DNA of 64,000 nt, taken from Alcaligenes sp. SDU_A2. GTDB lineage: Bacteria; Pseudomonadota; Gammaproteobacteria; Burkholderiales; Burkholderiaceae_B. Position 1 is the first letter of the stretch; each line of letters begins with the position of its first letter. The notes below the pieces were generated by a model. The model saw only the letters and a program-made list of their open reading frames with translations, made no database searches and was not told the DNA's origin. The stretch covers positions 1,426,001 to 1,490,000 of the forward strand of contig NZ_CP151273.1 in NCBI RefSeq assembly GCF_038237375.1, in the 5' to 3' direction. The position numbers were made by a program, and so were the translations under genes. Below, one piece after another: positions 43,995-55,527 of this stretch.

Positions 43995-46673
43995 ATGGAT
44001 TCCTTTGCCAAGGAGACGCTTCCCGTTTCACTTGAAGAGGAGATGCGCCGCAGCTACCTCGATTACGCCATGAGCGTGATCGTTGGCCGTGCTCTTCCCG
44101 ACGTGCGAGATGGTTTGAAGCCTGTGCATCGCCGTGTCTTGTTCGCCATGCACGAACTCAATAACGACTGGAATCGTGCCTATAAGAAGTCGGCCCGTAT
44201 TGTCGGCGACGTCATCGGTAAGTACCACCCGCATGGCGATTCCGCCGTTTACGACACCATTGTGCGTCTGGCGCAGGATTTTTCCATGCGCTATATGTTG
44301 GTGGACGGGCAAGGGAACTTCGGCTCCATCGACGGCGATAACGCGGCCGCGATGCGTTATACCGAAATCCGTCTGGCCAAGATCGCCCACGAATTGTTGG
44401 CCGATATCGACCAGGAAACGGTGGATTTCGTGCCCAACTACGACGGCAGCGAAAAAGAGCCGGCCTTGCTGCCCTCGCGCCTGCCTAACCTGCTGGTCAA
44501 CGGCAGCTCGGGCATTGCCGTGGGCATGGCCACCAATATACCGCCGCATAATCTGGCCGAAGTGGTCAACGGCTGCCTGTATTGCCTGCGCAATCCAGAG
44601 TGCACCATCGATGAACTGATCGAGCACGTGCCTGCGCCGGACTTTCCTACCGGCGGCATTATCTACGGCATGTCCGGGGTGCGCGAAGGCTACCGTACCG
44701 GGCGTGGTCGGGTCATCATGCGCGCCAGCACGCATTTCGAGGACATGGAAAAAGGCAATCGCCAGGCCATCGTGGTCGATGCCATTCCTTACCAGGTCAA
44801 CAAAAAGTCGTTGCAGGAACGCATCGCCGAGCTGGTCAACGAAAAGCGCATCGAGGGCATTTCCGATATCCGCGACGAGTCCGACAAGGACGGCATGCGT
44901 CTGGTGATCGAACTCAAGCGTGGCGAAGTGCCCGAGGTGGTGCTCAATAACCTGTACAAGAATACCCAGTTGCAGGAAACCTTCGGCATGAACATGGTGG
45001 CGCTGGTCGATGGCCAGCCGCGCCTGTTGAACCTGAAGCAGTTGGTGGAATACTTCCTGAGCCACCGCCGCGAAGTGGTGACGCGCCGCACCGTGTTTCA
45101 GTTGCGCAAGGCCCGCGAACGGGGTCATGTGCTGGAAGGTCTGGCGGTGGCCCTGGCCAATATCGACGACTTTATCGCGATCATCAAGGCTGCGCCTACG
45201 CCGCCGGTCGCCCGCCAGGAGCTGATGGCCAAGTCCTGGGATTCCAGCCTGGTGCGCGAGATGTTGGCACGCGCCGATACCAGCGCCATCGTGGGCGGCC
45301 GTCAGGCGTATCGCCCCGACGAGCTGGGCGAGGAGTTCGGCATGGGCGCGGACGGTCTGTACCGTCTGAGCGAGGTCCAGGCGCAGGAAATTCTGAACAT
45401 GCGTCTGCAGCGTCTGACCGGCCTGGAGCAGGACAAGATTGTGGCGGAATATCGCGAGGTCATGGACAAGATCGCCGACCTGCTGGACATTCTGTCCAAT
45501 CCGGGGCGCGTTTCGGCCATTATCGGCGACGAGCTGATCGCGTTGCGCGACGAATTCTCGGCCACCGGCAAGGATGTGCGTCGTTCGCAGATCGAGCACA
45601 ATGCGACCGAGCTGGATACAGAAGATCTGATCACCCCTATGGACATGGTGGTGACGCTCTCGCATACCGGCTACATCAAGAGCCAACCGCTGTCTGAATA
45701 TCGGGCACAGCGCCGTGGCGGCCGTGGTAAGCAAGCGACCGCCATGAAAGAGGACGACTGGATCGATAAGCTGTTTATCGCCAATACGCACGATTATCTG
45801 CTGTGCTTCTCCAACCGTGGCCGGGTGTACTGGCTCAAGGTGTGGGAAGTGCCGCAAGGCTCGCGCAATTCGCGCGGCCGTCCCATCGTCAATATGTTCC
45901 CCCTGGAAGATGGCGAGAAGATCAACGTCGTGTTGTCCGTCAAGGAATTCAGCGAAGAGCAATTCGTGTTCATGGCCACGTCGCGCGGCACGGTCAAGAA
46001 GACCCCGTTGTCCGATTTCTCCAACCCCCGCAAGGCCGGCATCATCGCCGTGGGCCTGGATGAAGGCGACTATCTGATCGGCGCGCAGCTGACCGATGGC
46101 GTGCACGATGTCATGCTGTTTTCGGATGCCGGAAAAGCCGTGCGTTTTGACGAAGGCGATGTGCGCCCAATGGGCCGCGCGGCCCGTGGCGTGCGCGGCA
46201 TGACGCTGGAAGAGGGCCAGTCCGTTATCGCTCTGTTGGTGGCCGAAGACGAAAGCCAGTCCGTGCTGACCGCAACCGAGAACGGTTTCGGCAAACGCAC
46301 CCCCATCGGCGAGTACACACGTCATGGTCGCGGTACCAAGGGCATGATCGCCATCCAGACATCGGCCCGCAACGGCAAAGTCGTGGGGGCCGTGCTGGTG
46401 CGCGAAACCGACGAGATCATGCTGATCACCAATGCCGGCGTGCTGGTGCGTACCCGTGTTTCCGAAATCCGCGAAATGGGTCGCGCCACGCAAGGCGTTA
46501 CCTTGATCAGCGTGGATGATGGCAGCGAACTGTCCGGCGTGTATCGCGTGGTCGAAACCGACGACGAGGTCGAAGCCAGCCTGGCCGACGAAGGGCGGGC
46601 CGCTGATGAGCAGAATCAGGACAGTCCGCCCGCCGCCGGCGAAGCGGACGCAACCGGCAAGGAAGATGTGTGA
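43995..46673 (+). CDS. gyrA: DNA gyrase subunit A
   Basis: 892 residues. Cuts and rejoins DNA to introduce negative supercoils together with GyrB. The catalytic tyrosine is Tyr122 in [11 protein letters not shown]. The quinolone-determining region reads [10 protein letters not shown] with Ser83 and Asp87, the quinolone-sensitive state at these positions. The C-terminal beta-pinwheel has the GyrA box QRRGGRGKQ (about 573-581), which marks it as gyrase rather than topoisomerase IV. It ends in a short acidic tail. Its stop overlaps the serC start by one base, so the two are coupled. Confidence 0.98.
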   Translation: MDSFAKETLPVSLEEEMRRSYLDYAMSVIVGRALPDVRDGLKPVHRRVLFAMHELNNDWNRAYKKSARIVGDVIGKYHPHGDSAVYDTIVRLAQDFSMRYMLVDGQGNFGSIDGDNAAAMRYTEIRLAKIAHELLADIDQETVDFVPNYDGSEKEPALLPSRLPNLLVNGSSGIAVGMATNIPPHNLAEVVNGCLYCLRNPECTIDELIEHVPAPDFPTGGIIYGMSGVREGYRTGRGRVIMRASTHFEDMEKGNRQAIVVDAIPYQVNKKSLQERIAELVNEKRIEGISDIRDESDKDGMRLVIELKRGEVPEVVLNNLYKNTQLQETFGMNMVALVDGQPRLLNLKQLVEYFLSHRREVVTRRTVFQLRKARERGHVLEGLAVALANIDDFIAIIKAAPTPPVARQELMAKSWDSSLVREMLARADTSAIVGGRQAYRPDELGEEFGMGADGLYRLSEVQAQEILNMRLQRLTGLEQDKIVAEYREVMDKIADLLDILSNPGRVSAIIGDELIALRDEFSATGKDVRRSQIEHNATELDTEDLITPMDMVVTLSHTGYIKSQPLSEYRAQRRGGRGKQATAMKEDDWIDKLFIANTHDYLLCFSNRGRVYWLKVWEVPQGSRNSRGRPIVNMFPLEDGEKINVVLSVKEFSEEQFVFMATSRGTVKKTPLSDFSNPRKAGIIAVGLDEGDYLIGAQLTDGVHDVMLFSDAGKAVRFDEGDVRPMGRAARGVRGMTLEEGQSVIALLVAEDESQSVLTATENGFGKRTPIGEYTRHGRGTKGMIAIQTSARNGKVVGAVLVRETDEIMLITNAGVLVRTRVSEIREMGRATQGVTLISVDDGSELSGVYRVVETDDEVEASLADEGRAADEQNQDSPPAAGEADATGKEDV

Positions 46674-47782
46674 TGCGTGTATGGAATTTTTCGGCAGGCC
46701 CGTCGATGCTGCCGCTGGAAGTGTTGGAGCAGGCGGCCGCCGAAATGACCGATTGGCACGGCACCGGCATGTCCATCATGGAAATGAGCCATCGCAGTAA
46801 GGACTATATGGGTGTGCGCGACCAGGCCGAGGCCGATTTGCGCACGCTGCTGGCCGTGCCCGATGACTTTGCCGTTCTGTTCGTGCAGGGCGGAGCGCAA
46901 GGCCAGAATGGCCTGCTCCCCCTGAATCTGATTCAGCGTAACGGCAGCGGCAAGGCCGACTATGTCTTGTCGGGCAGTTGGTCGGTCAAGTCCTGCGAGG
47001 AAGCGCAGCGCTACGGCGATATCCATGTCGCCGGCAGCAGCGGCCAGGCCTGGCAGGATCAGGGCAAAGAATGGGCCCCTTGGACCTGGTTCCCCGAGCC
47101 TGCCCAATGGGATGTGCGCCCGGATGCGGCTTACTTGCACGTCTGCACCAACGAAACCATTGGCGGCGTCGAGTTCAACGACATCCCCAAGCTGGATGTG
47201 CCCGTCATTGCGGATGTCTCCTCCAACATCCTGTCCTGCCCGATTGATTTCTCGCGTGTGGCCGTAGCCTACGCAGGGGCACAGAAAAATGCCGGCATGT
47301 CCGGTATTGCCTTGATGATGATCCGCAAGGACTTGCTCGGTCATGCCATGGACTTGTGCCCGTCGGCGTTCAACTACGCCAATATCGAAAAACAGCAGTC
47401 CATGTTCAATACGCCGCCTACCTACTCTATTTATATGGCCGGCCTGATGTTCAAGTGGTTGCAGCGCCAGGGCGGCGTGGCGGCGATGCAAGCGCGCAAT
47501 GCGGCCAAGTCCGAAGCCTTGTACGGCTATCTGGATTCGTCGGATTTTTACACCAACACGGTGCATCCTGCGTACCGTTCGCGCATGAACGTGCCCTTCC
47601 TGCTGCGCGACGAGTCCTTGAACAGTGTGTTTCTGGAGCAGGCCCAGGCTGCGGGCCTGACCTCGCTGAAAGGGCACAAGAGCGTGGGTGGCATGCGTGC
47701 GTCCATCTACAACGCCATGCCGCTGGAGGGCGTGCAGGCCTTGATCGACTTTATGAAAGACTTTGAACAACGGAATGGCTAA
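46673..47782 (+). CDS. serC: Phosphoserine aminotransferase
   Basis: 369 residues. Converts 3-phosphohydroxypyruvate to phosphoserine (and 3-hydroxy-2-oxo-4-phosphonooxybutanoate in pyridoxal synthesis) using PLP. It starts [20 protein letters not shown]. The PLP lysine lies in [12 protein letters not shown] at about residue 205. The end [20 protein letters not shown] is typical. The ATG at 46673 shares its A with the last base of the gyrA stop. The 3' end overlaps pheA by eight bases. Confidence 0.97.
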   Translation: MRVWNFSAGPSMLPLEVLEQAAAEMTDWHGTGMSIMEMSHRSKDYMGVRDQAEADLRTLLAVPDDFAVLFVQGGAQGQNGLLPLNLIQRNGSGKADYVLSGSWSVKSCEEAQRYGDIHVAGSSGQAWQDQGKEWAPWTWFPEPAQWDVRPDAAYLHVCTNETIGGVEFNDIPKLDVPVIADVSSNILSCPIDFSRVAVAYAGAQKNAGMSGIALMMIRKDLLGHAMDLCPSAFNYANIEKQQSMFNTPPTYSIYMAGLMFKWLQRQGGVAAMQARNAAKSEALYGYLDSSDFYTNTVHPAYRSRMNVPFLLRDESLNSVFLEQAQAAGLTSLKGHKSVGGMRASIYNAMPLEGVQALIDFMKDFEQRNG

Positions 47783-48866
47783 TACCTTATCTGAACGCCT
47801 GCTGCCCTGGCGCAACCGCATCGACGAGCTGGATCGCCAGATTCTGGAGCTGCTGAACGAGCGTGCCCGCGCGGCGCTGGAAGTCGGCAAGATCAAGCAA
47901 GGTTTTAATGCTGACGAGGCCATTCTGAAGCCCGAGCGCGAAGCGCGTATCGTGCGCCGCTTGCAGTCTGAAAATGACGGCCCTTTTACGCCGGCTGCTG
48001 TCGAGGCGGTGTGGGGGCAGATCATTTCCGCTTGCCGTGGTTTGGAAAGCGTGTTGCGCGTGGCCTATCTGGGGCCGCAAGGCTCGTTTTCCGAGCAGGC
48101 CGCCTACGAACATTTCGGCCATGCCCTGGATGGACTGCAGTGCGACTCCTTTGACGAGGTGTTTCGCAGCGTGGAAGTAGGGCAGGCCGATGTAGGCATG
48201 GTGCCGGTGGAAAATTCCACCGAAGGCGCGGTCAACCGCACGTTGGATCTGCTGCTGAATTCGCCGCTGCGCGTGCTGGGCGAGCGCTCGATCCGGGTTC
48301 ATCACAATCTGTTGACTCAGACCGGGACCATGGATGGCATCACCCGCGTGATGGCGCATCCGCAGGCCCTGGCGCAGTGCCAGAATTGGCTGCAAAAGCA
48401 CTTCCCGCATTTGTTGCGCGAAGCCGCTTCCAGCAATGCCGAAGCGGCCCGTATCGCGGCGTCCGACCCTTCCGTGGCGGCCATCGCCGGCAATACGGCG
48501 ATTACGGCCTGGAATCTGGGCGTTGTCGAATCCGGCATTCAGGACGACCCGCACAATCGCACCCGTTTCCTGGCCATCGGCAATATTGAAGCCCTGCCCA
48601 GCGGCAACGACAAGACCAGCATCATCCTGGCCGTGCCCAACCGGGCGGGTGCCGTCTACGATATGCTCTCGCCGCTGGCGGTGCATGGCGTGTCCATGAC
48701 GCGTCTGGAATCCCGTCCGGCCCGTACCGGTCAGTGGGAATATTACTTTTACGTGGACCTGATCGGACACCGCGACGAACCGGCCATGGCGGCTGCCTTG
48801 ACCGAGCTCAAGAAGCAGGTCGCCTTTTTCAAGATCCTGGGTTCTTACCCCGTTAACGACTTCTGA
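47775..48866 (+). CDS. pheA: Chorismate mutase / prephenate dehydratase (P-protein)
   Basis: 363 residues, bifunctional. Residues 1-95 are an AroQ chorismate mutase ([29 protein letters not shown]). Residues about 100-280 are the prephenate dehydratase with [14 protein letters not shown] and the TRF motif in [12 protein letters not shown]-terminal ACT domain (about 285-363, with [23 protein letters not shown]) gives feedback inhibition by phenylalanine. It directs chorismate to phenylpyruvate. The ATG at 47775 is inside the serC end. Confidence 0.97.
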   Translation: MANTLSERLLPWRNRIDELDRQILELLNERARAALEVGKIKQGFNADEAILKPEREARIVRRLQSENDGPFTPAAVEAVWGQIISACRGLESVLRVAYLGPQGSFSEQAAYEHFGHALDGLQCDSFDEVFRSVEVGQADVGMVPVENSTEGAVNRTLDLLLNSPLRVLGERSIRVHHNLLTQTGTMDGITRVMAHPQALAQCQNWLQKHFPHLLREAASSNAEAARIAASDPSVAAIAGNTAITAWNLGVVESGIQDDPHNRTRFLAIGNIEALPSGNDKTSIILAVPNRAGAVYDMLSPLAVHGVSMTRLESRPARTGQWEYYFYVDLIGHRDEPAMAAALTELKKQVAFFKILGSYPVNDF

Positions 48867-48868
48867 CC

Positions 48869-49996
48869 ATGACAAGCACACGCGCAGCACTGGAGGCGGC
48901 CGTCGCCGACCATATTCTGGCCATCGCTCCCTATCAGCCGGGCAAACCCGTCAGCGAAATCGCGCGCACGTTTGGCCTGCAAGAGAGCAGCATCGTCAAG
49001 CTGGCTTCCAACGAGAATCCTTTGGGCATGGCCGACTCGGTACGGGCAGCGGTTGCGCGGGCCGTGCAGGAGCTGGGGCGTTATCCCGACCCCAACGGTT
49101 TTGACTTGAAGCAGGATTTGTCACGGCGTTATCAGGTGCCGGCAGACTGGATTACGCTGGGTAACGGTTCCAACGATTTGCTGGAGCTGATTTCCCTGGT
49201 GCTGCTGGGGCCGGGTGTGTCGTGCGTGTATGCCGAGCATGCCTTTACCGTCTACAAGCTGTGTACGCAAGAGCGCGGTGCGCGCCATATCATGGTGCCG
49301 GCCGTGGACTATGGTCACGACCTGGATGCCATGCTGGCGGCCATTTGCGCTGACACGCGTCTGTTGTTCATTGCCAATCCCAACAACCCCACCGGTACCT
49401 TTTTGCCTGCCGAGCAGATTGACGCCTTTCTGGCCCAGGTCTGGGAGCGTCACGGTCGACAGCTTACCGTCGTGCTGGACGAGGCCTACAACGAATACCT
49501 GGCTCCCGAACTGCGTTTTGACAGCGCCGAGTTGGTGCGCCGCTATCCCAACCTGATTGTGACGCGTACCTTCTCCAAGGCCTATGGTCTGGCGGGACTG
49601 CGCATCGGTTACGCGTTGGCCCAGGCCGAACTGACCGATGTCTTGAACCGTGTGCGTCAGCCTTTCAATGTCAATAGCGTGGCACTGGAGGCTGCGCGTG
49701 CCGCACTGGCCGACCAGGACTTTCTGCAACGCAGCTACGAACTGAACCAGTCCGGCAAACAGTTCCTGGAACAGTGTTTTGAATCGTTGGGTCTGGATTA
49801 CGTGCCCAGCCACGGCAACTTCATTCTGGTGCGCGTGGGGGATGCGGCGGCGATCAATCTGGCCTTGCTCAAGCAAGGCGTCATCGTGCGCCCCGTGGCA
49901 GGCGATGGCTTGCCCGAACATTTGCGTATCACCATCGGTTTGCCGGAAGAGAACCAGCGCTTTGCGCAGGCTCTGGCCGGTATCTTGCAGGCTTGA
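48869..49996 (+). CDS. hisC: Histidinol-phosphate / aromatic aminotransferase
   Basis: 375 residues, PLP-dependent fold type I. Motifs: ASNENPLG, NPNNPTGT, the PLP lysine in TRTFSKAYGLAG and GLRIGYA. It is one of the HisC forms sitting between pheA and tyrA, where it probably serves aromatic amino-acid synthesis by transaminating phenylpyruvate and hydroxyphenylpyruvate as well as imidazole acetol phosphate. Its own his-operon homologue would lie elsewhere. It starts 2 bases after the pheA stop. Confidence 0.93.
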   Translation: MTSTRAALEAAVADHILAIAPYQPGKPVSEIARTFGLQESSIVKLASNENPLGMADSVRAAVARAVQELGRYPDPNGFDLKQDLSRRYQVPADWITLGNGSNDLLELISLVLLGPGVSCVYAEHAFTVYKLCTQERGARHIMVPAVDYGHDLDAMLAAICADTRLLFIANPNNPTGTFLPAEQIDAFLAQVWERHGRQLTVVLDEAYNEYLAPELRFDSAELVRRYPNLIVTRTFSKAYGLAGLRIGYALAQAELTDVLNRVRQPFNVNSVALEAARAALADQDFLQRSYELNQSGKQFLEQCFESLGLDYVPSHGNFILVRVGDAAAINLALLKQGVIVRPVAGDGLPEHLRITIGLPEENQRFAQALAGILQA

Positions 49997-49998
49997 GC

Positions 49999-50904
49999 AT
50001 GAGCGCATTGCCTGGGTCAGTGACGTCGGAGCCACTGATTCCAGTGCTCGCCGTCGTAGGAGTGGGGCTGATCGGCGGTTCGGTCGCGCTGGCGCTCAAG
50101 CGTGCCGGTGCCGTTGGGCGGGTGCTGGGTGTTGGCCGACAGCTCAAGAGTCTGCGTCGCGCCCAGGAGCTGGGCCTGATCGACGATATTGCCACGCTGG
50201 AGCAGGCGGCCGCGCAGGCGGATCTGATCATGCTGGCTACCCCCATCGGGGCGATGGGGCCTGTCTTGCGTGCCATGCGTGGGCATTTGCGCGATCAGAC
50301 ATTGATCAGCGACGCGGGCAGCACCAAGGTGGATGTGGTGCAGGTGGCCCGCGAGGCCTTGGGCGAGCGCATCGCTCAGTTCGTGCCTGGGCATCCCATT
50401 GCCGGTGCCGAGACGCTGGGGCCGGATGCGGCGCGTGCCGATCTGTACGAGGGGCGTAATGTCATCCTGACGCCTTTGGACGAGAATCCGGCGGCGGCGC
50501 GCAAGCGCCTGATTGCGGTCTGGGAGCGTTGCGGCGCACGCGTCATGTTGATGGACCCGCCCACGCACGATCAGGTGTTGGCATCGGTCAGTCATGTCCC
50601 TCACTTTTTGTCTTCTGTTTTTATGTGGCAGGTTGCCTCCAGCGCCAATTCAGATCAGCGCTTTGCGCTGGCCGGCACGGGCTTTCGCGACTTTACCCGC
50701 ATCGCAGCCGGTTCGGCGGAGGTGTGGCGGGATATTTTCCTGAGCAACCGCAGCGCCGTTCTGGCCGAACTGAAAGAGGTGCGGCAGGCGCTGGATCAGG
50801 CCGAACAGGCCTTGGAGGACGGTGATGATCAGGCTTTGTACGAATTTCTGGAGCGTGCCGCCTTGGCGCGCCGTTTTTGGGCGAGCAGGAGCGGTTTGAA
50901 ATGA
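49999..50904 (+). CDS. tyrA: Prephenate dehydrogenase
   Basis: 301 residues. NAD(P)-dependent enzyme of tyrosine synthesis, converting prephenate to hydroxyphenylpyruvate (or arogenate to tyrosine). The Rossmann loop is [19 protein letters not shown]; the substrate region has [22 protein letters not shown] and SHVPHFLSS. It is a stand-alone TyrA without chorismate mutase. The ATG at 49999 is used; an upstream TTG would add two residues. It overlaps aroA by four bases. Confidence 0.96.
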   Translation: MSALPGSVTSEPLIPVLAVVGVGLIGGSVALALKRAGAVGRVLGVGRQLKSLRRAQELGLIDDIATLEQAAAQADLIMLATPIGAMGPVLRAMRGHLRDQTLISDAGSTKVDVVQVAREALGERIAQFVPGHPIAGAETLGPDAARADLYEGRNVILTPLDENPAAARKRLIAVWERCGARVMLMDPPTHDQVLASVSHVPHFLSSVFMWQVASSANSDQRFALAGTGFRDFTRIAAGSAEVWRDIFLSNRSAVLAELKEVRQALDQAEQALEDGDDQALYEFLERAALARRFWASRSGLK

Positions 50905-52223
50905 GCCAGGTTGATTCTATTGTCTTGAATCCTGTCGTGCAGGCCCGGGGCGAGCTGGTGCTGCCCGGCTCCAAGAGCATATCCAATCGCGCGTTGCTCT
51001 TGGCTTCGTTGGCGCGGGGACGGACCCGCTTGGAAGGCTTGCTGCATTCGGACGACACCCGCGTCATGCTGGCTGCTCTGCGCCAGATGGGCGTGGAACT
51101 TCAGGACCTGGGGCAGGGCGTGGTCGAAATTGACGGCGGCGCGCCCTTTGCCCTGCGCGATGCCGATTTGTTCCTGGGCAATGCCGGTACGGCTTTTCGC
51201 TCCTTGACGGCGGCGCTGGCCTTGATGGGTGGGCGATTTACATTGACAGGTATTGCCCGCATGCACGAACGGCCTATTGGCGATCTGGTGGACGCTTTGC
51301 GCAGTCTGGGGGCTGATGTCAGCTACCTGGGCAACGAAGGCTATCCGCCGCTGGCGATCGGTGCCGCGCCGCAGAGCGGGGGGCGCAGCGTGTCGGTCAA
51401 AGGCTCGGTGTCCAGCCAGTTCCTGACAGCATTGCTGATGGCCGCGCCCTTGTTGACGGCGCAGACCGGACAGGATCTGCGCATTCAGGTGGACGGCGAA
51501 CTGATCTCCAAGCCGTATATCGACATTACGCTGGCTATGATGGCGCGTTTTGGCGTGACGGTGCAGCGCGACGGTTGGAGCAGTTTCACCGTGCCGGCGG
51601 CAGCCGCGTACATCAGTCCCGGACGCTATCCGGTCGAGGGAGACGCGTCGTCGGCGTCGTATTTTATTGCCTTGGGGGCATTGGGCGGCGGGCCGGTACG
51701 GATTCGCGGCGTGGGCACCGATAGCCTTCAGGGCGATATTCAGTTTGCAGATGTGGCCCAGGCTATGGGGGCGCGCATCGAGCGCCATCCGCAGGAACTT
51801 GTGGTCAGCGGTCCTTGTGTGGCGCGCGGCGAACGCCTGCGGGCGTTTGACATGGATTTCAATCGCATCCCGGATGCGGCCATGACGGCGGCCGCCATGG
51901 CCATGTTTGCCGACGGGCCATGCACCTTGCGCAATATCGCCAGCTGGCGCGTCAAAGAAACCGATCGCATCCACGCCATGCATACCGAACTGGCCAAGCT
52001 GGGTGCCCGGGTTGAGTCCGGCCCCGATTGGCTGACAGTGCATCCTATCGATGCGGCCAATTGGCGGTCGGCCAGTATCCATACCTACGACGATCACCGC
52101 ATCGCTATGTGTTTTTCTCTGGCCAGTTTTGGGCCCGTCCCGGTGACGATCCTGGACCCGGACTGCGTCAGCAAGACATTTCCTGATTATTTTTCTGTTT
52201 TTCAGCACTTGGTGCAGGCATGA
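50901..52223 (+). CDS. aroA: 3-phosphoshikimate 1-carboxyvinyltransferase (EPSP synthase)
   Basis: 440 residues. Transfers enolpyruvate to shikimate 3-phosphate; target of glyphosate. Features: [34 protein letters not shown] (LGNAGTAxRPL type), [17 protein letters not shown] and [20 protein letters not shown]. The sequence matches the class I, glyphosate-sensitive form. The ATG at 50901 overlaps the tyrA stop (ATGA). Confidence 0.97.
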   Translation: MSQVDSIVLNPVVQARGELVLPGSKSISNRALLLASLARGRTRLEGLLHSDDTRVMLAALRQMGVELQDLGQGVVEIDGGAPFALRDADLFLGNAGTAFRSLTAALALMGGRFTLTGIARMHERPIGDLVDALRSLGADVSYLGNEGYPPLAIGAAPQSGGRSVSVKGSVSSQFLTALLMAAPLLTAQTGQDLRIQVDGELISKPYIDITLAMMARFGVTVQRDGWSSFTVPAAAAYISPGRYPVEGDASSASYFIALGALGGGPVRIRGVGTDSLQGDIQFADVAQAMGARIERHPQELVVSGPCVARGERLRAFDMDFNRIPDAAMTAAAMAMFADGPCTLRNIASWRVKETDRIHAMHTELAKLGARVESGPDWLTVHPIDAANWRSASIHTYDDHRIAMCFSLASFGPVPVTILDPDCVSKTFPDYFSVFQHLVQA

Positions 52224-52900
52224 GCGCAACACAGACCATACCCGTCATTACCATAGACGGCCCTACCGCTTCAGGCAAGGGCACGATAGCCCACCTGGTG
52301 GCCGAGCGACTGGGTTGGCATACGCTGGACAGCGGTGCCTTGTATCGCCTGACCGCGCTGGCCTGTTTGCGCCAAGGTCTGGATACGGAGCTGGAATCCG
52401 AGGTGGAGCGCGTCGCCGCCGGCTTGGATATCCGTTTTCAGCATCCGGCCGTTTTTTTGGCGGGACAGGATGTCAGCGAGGCTATCCGCCAGGAGCAGGT
52501 GGGCAACCTGGCCTCGCAGGTGGCAGCCATGCCCGGCGTGCGTGCCGCTTTGCTGCAGCGCCAGCGCGACTTTCGCATCGCCCCCGGCTTGGTCGGCGAT
52601 GGGCGCGACATGGGGACAGTGGTGTTTCCCGATGCGCCTTTGAAAATATTTTTGCTGGCCGATGCGCAGGTGCGTGCGGAAAGGCGTTGTAAACAGTTGA
52701 GCGAAAAGGGGATTTCTGCTAATCTTGCAAGCCTGCTGGCCGATCTTCGCGCGCGTGATGCGCGTGACAAGAATCGCACGCACGCACCGCTGGTGCCTGC
52801 GCAGGACGCCCACATTGTGGATTCGTCCAAGCTAAGCATAGATGAAACAGTCAATATTGTGCTTGACCTTTGGTCGGGCGTGTCGTTCCCGACGGCGTAA
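52220..52900 (+). CDS. cmk: Cytidylate kinase
   Basis: 226 residues. Phosphorylates CMP and dCMP. The P loop is [14 protein letters not shown]; the lid region has the conserved [15 protein letters not shown] and [13 protein letters not shown]. It overlaps aroA by four bases. Placing it between aroA and rpsA is the common proteobacterial arrangement. Confidence 0.96.
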   Translation: MSATQTIPVITIDGPTASGKGTIAHLVAERLGWHTLDSGALYRLTALACLRQGLDTELESEVERVAAGLDIRFQHPAVFLAGQDVSEAIRQEQVGNLASQVAAMPGVRAALLQRQRDFRIAPGLVGDGRDMGTVVFPDAPLKIFLLADAQVRAERRCKQLSEKGISANLASLLADLRARDARDKNRTHAPLVPAQDAHIVDSSKLSIDETVNIVLDLWSGVSFPTA

Positions 52901-52983
52901 TTCTGCGCTGCGCGGTTTTTTTCACTCCACCGGGTTCGCCTGGTGTGTTTTTTAACAGCCATTCTGGCTGATGGATTGATTGA

Positions 52984-54702
52984 ATGTCCACTAACCTTCA
53001 AACAGCTGCAACCGGCGGCGAAAGCTTTGCCGACTTGTTTGCAGAAAGCATCAAGAACCAAGACCTGAAAAGCGGCGAAGTCATTTCCGCCGAAGTTCTG
53101 CGCATCGACCACAACTACGTTCTGGTCAACGCCGGTCTGAAGTCCGAAGCCCTGATCCCCCTCGAAGAATTCCTGAACGACCAGGGCGAACTGGAAGTCC
53201 AGGCCGGCGATTTCGTGTCCGTGGCCATCGATGCTTTCGAGAACGGCTATGGCGACACCATCCTGTCCCGTGACCGCGCCAAGCGCCTGTCGGCCTGGCT
53301 GTCCCTGGAACAGGCGCTCGAGTCGGGCGAACTGGTCAACGGCACCATTACCGGCAAGGTCAAGGGCGGTCTGACCGTCATGACCAACGGCATTCGCGCC
53401 TTCTTGCCCGGTTCGCTGGTCGACCTGCGCCCTGTCAAAGACACTACGCCGTACGAAGGCAAGACCCTGGAATTCAAGGTCATCAAGCTGGATCGCAAGC
53501 GCAATAACGTCGTGCTGTCGCGCCGCGCTGTGCTGGAAGCTTCCATGGGCGAAGAGCGCCAGAAGCTGCTGGAAACCCTGTCCGAAGGTGCCATCGTCAA
53601 GGGCATCGTCAAGAACATCACCGATTACGGTGCGTTTGTGGACCTGGGCGGCATCGACGGTCTGTTGCACATCACCGACATGGCCTGGCGTCGTGTCCGC
53701 CACCCATCCGAAGTTCTGCAGGTGGGTCAGGAAATCGAAGCCAAGGTTCTCAAGTTCGATCAGGAAAAGAGCCGCGTCTCCCTGGGCGTCAAGCAGTTGG
53801 GCGAAGATCCATGGATCGGTCTGGCACGTCGCTACCCACAAAACACCCGCCTGTTCGGCAAGGTTACCAACCTGACCGACTACGGTGCATTCGTTGAAGT
53901 GGAAGACGGCATCGAAGGCCTGGTGCACGTGTCCGAAATGGACTGGACCAACAAGAACGTGGACCCACGCAAGGTCGTGACCTTGGGCGAAGAAGTCGAA
54001 GTCATGGTTCTGGAGATCGACGAAGACCGTCGCCGCATCTCGCTGGGCATGAAGCAGTGCCGTGCCAACCCATGGGAAGATTTCGCCATCAACTTCAAGC
54101 GTGGCGACAAGGTTCGCGGCGCCATCAAGTCGATCACCGACTTTGGTGTGTTCGTTGGTCTGCCTGGCGGCATCGACGGCCTGGTTCACCTGTCCGACCT
54201 GTCCTGGTCCGAGTCCGGTGAAGAAGCCGTGCGCAACTTCAAGAAGGGCGACGAAGTCGACGCCGTGGTTCTGGGTATCGATACCGACAAAGAACGCATT
54301 TCGCTGGGCATCAAGCAGCTGGAAGGCGATCCGTTCAACAACTTCGTGGCCACCTACGACAAGGGCGCTGTCGTCCAGGGCGTGATCAAGGCTGTTGAAG
54401 CCAAGGGCGCTGTTGTTACTCTGTCGCTAGATGTGGAAGGCTACCTGCGCGCTTCCGAGATCTCCTCGGGCCGCGTTGAAGACGCTACCACCGTCCTGAA
54501 AGAAGGCGAAGAAATCGAAACCATGATCCTGAGCGTGGACCGCAAGACCCGCTCCATCCAGCTGTCGATCAAGGCCCGCGATACTGCCGAGACTGCTCAG
54601 TCCATGGCCCGCCTGTCCGAAGCCAGCGCTTCGTCGGGTACGACCAACCTGGGTGCTCTGCTGCGTGCCAAGCTGGACCAGCAGCAGCGTGACGACGGTT
54701 AA
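52984..54702 (+). CDS. rpsA: 30S ribosomal protein S1
   Basis: 572 residues with six S1 RNA-binding repeats; the recurring motif [41 protein letters not shown] and [21 protein letters not shown] shows them clearly. S1 loads mRNA onto the 30S subunit. The codon use here is strongly biased, as in highly expressed genes. It follows cmk after 83 bases, a gap that probably holds its own promoter. Confidence 0.98.
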   Translation: MSTNLQTAATGGESFADLFAESIKNQDLKSGEVISAEVLRIDHNYVLVNAGLKSEALIPLEEFLNDQGELEVQAGDFVSVAIDAFENGYGDTILSRDRAKRLSAWLSLEQALESGELVNGTITGKVKGGLTVMTNGIRAFLPGSLVDLRPVKDTTPYEGKTLEFKVIKLDRKRNNVVLSRRAVLEASMGEERQKLLETLSEGAIVKGIVKNITDYGAFVDLGGIDGLLHITDMAWRRVRHPSEVLQVGQEIEAKVLKFDQEKSRVSLGVKQLGEDPWIGLARRYPQNTRLFGKVTNLTDYGAFVEVEDGIEGLVHVSEMDWTNKNVDPRKVVTLGEEVEVMVLEIDEDRRRISLGMKQCRANPWEDFAINFKRGDKVRGAIKSITDFGVFVGLPGGIDGLVHLSDLSWSESGEEAVRNFKKGDEVDAVVLGIDTDKERISLGIKQLEGDPFNNFVATYDKGAVVQGVIKAVEAKGAVVTLSLDVEGYLRASEISSGRVEDATTVLKEGEEIETMILSVDRKTRSIQLSIKARDTAETAQSMARLSEASASSGTTNLGALLRAKLDQQQRDDG

Positions 54703-54707
54703 TCAGC

Positions 54708-55067
54708 GTGACCAAGTCTGAGCTGATTGCGCTGTTGGCCAGTCGCTATCCGCAACTGGCGCTGCGCGACATGGATTTCGCCGTGAAAACGGTACTCGAT
54801 TCGATGACCCAGGCTCTGGCCAGCGGTCAACGGATCGAAATCCGCGGATTTGGCAGCTTTTCGCTCTCTACCCGTTCGCCGCGGGTGGGGCGCAATCCCA
54901 AGTCGGGCGAAAAAGTGTTGGTACCTGGCAAGCAGGTGCCGCACTTTAAGGCCGGCAAGGAATTGCGCGAACGCGTCGATTCTGTTTTTCTCCAGCAGGA
55001 ACAGATCGAAACCGATGATCAGTCGTCTGCGTTCGAGCAGCTGAATGCGCGGGTCCGTCACGGCTAA
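54708..55067 (+). CDS. ihfB: Integration host factor subunit beta
   Basis: 119 residues. Start GTG at 54708. HU/IHF fold: [30 protein letters not shown], the DNA-binding arm motif [24 protein letters not shown], and [13 protein letters not shown]. With IhfA it bends DNA sharply at specific sites. It has a C-terminal tail about 25 residues longer than E. coli IhfB. It lies five bases after rpsA, and a terminator follows. Confidence 0.95.
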   Translation: MTKSELIALLASRYPQLALRDMDFAVKTVLDSMTQALASGQRIEIRGFGSFSLSTRSPRVGRNPKSGEKVLVPGKQVPHFKAGKELRERVDSVFLQQEQIETDDQSSAFEQLNARVRHG

Positions 55068-55088
55068 AGACACCCTTGCAAGCTGATG

Positions 55089-55115
55089 AAACAGGCCCTT
55101 TACAGGGCCTGTTTT
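55089..55115 (+). terminator. Intrinsic terminator after ihfB
   Basis: Perfect nine-base stem AACAGGCCC / GGGCCTGTT with a six-base loop, then TTGCG. The T run is TTTT. It ends the long gyrA-to-ihfB series. Confidence 0.82.
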
Positions 55116-55182
55116 GCGTGTGCGCTAAACGGCGCTTGCACGTACAATCAGTCAATATAAAAAACACTGTTGGAGCCTAATA

Positions 55183-55509
55183 ATGCGCTATCTAGTCTGG
55201 GTACTGCGTCTGCTCGTCTTTCTGGTCGTGCTGTTGTTTGCACTCAAGAACACCGAGCCTGTACAAGTGAACTTCTTTGCCGAGCACATTATTCAGGATG
55301 TTCCCCTTATCGTCGTCATGCTGGGAGCCTTCATTCTGGGCCTGGTCATGGGCTTGTTGATCATGGTTGGCGCGGTTATGCGACGCCGCCGGGAAGTCAA
55401 CCGCCTGCGCCGCGAAATGGACCGATTGCAAGAGCGCCTGGAGCTGTCCGGGCAATCACCGGCATCGGCCGTGGCTCCGGAAACCGTTGCACCCCTGGCA
55501 CCGTTGTAA
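55183..55509 (+). CDS. lapA: LPS assembly protein LapA
   Basis: 108 residues. Two N-terminal membrane spans (about 5-24 and 42-64) and a short cytoplasmic coiled-coil (RREVNRLRREMDRLQERLEL). LapA partners LapB in LPS control. The ribosome site is TTGGAG. It is the first gene of the four-gene LPS operon. Confidence 0.9.
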   Translation: MRYLVWVLRLLVFLVVLLFALKNTEPVQVNFFAEHIIQDVPLIVVMLGAFILGLVMGLLIMVGAVMRRRREVNRLRREMDRLQERLELSGQSPASAVAPETVAPLAPL

Positions 55510-55527
55510 TCAGCCGGAGTATCACAC

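Noticed and set aside
44028-46493. Long open frame antisense to gyrA (821 codons)
   Set aside because: It is the shadow of gyrA in a GC-rich frame, with a His/Arg-rich sequence unlike any real protein; the same applies to the long reverse frames over lapB, pheA, aroA, rpsA and etfB.
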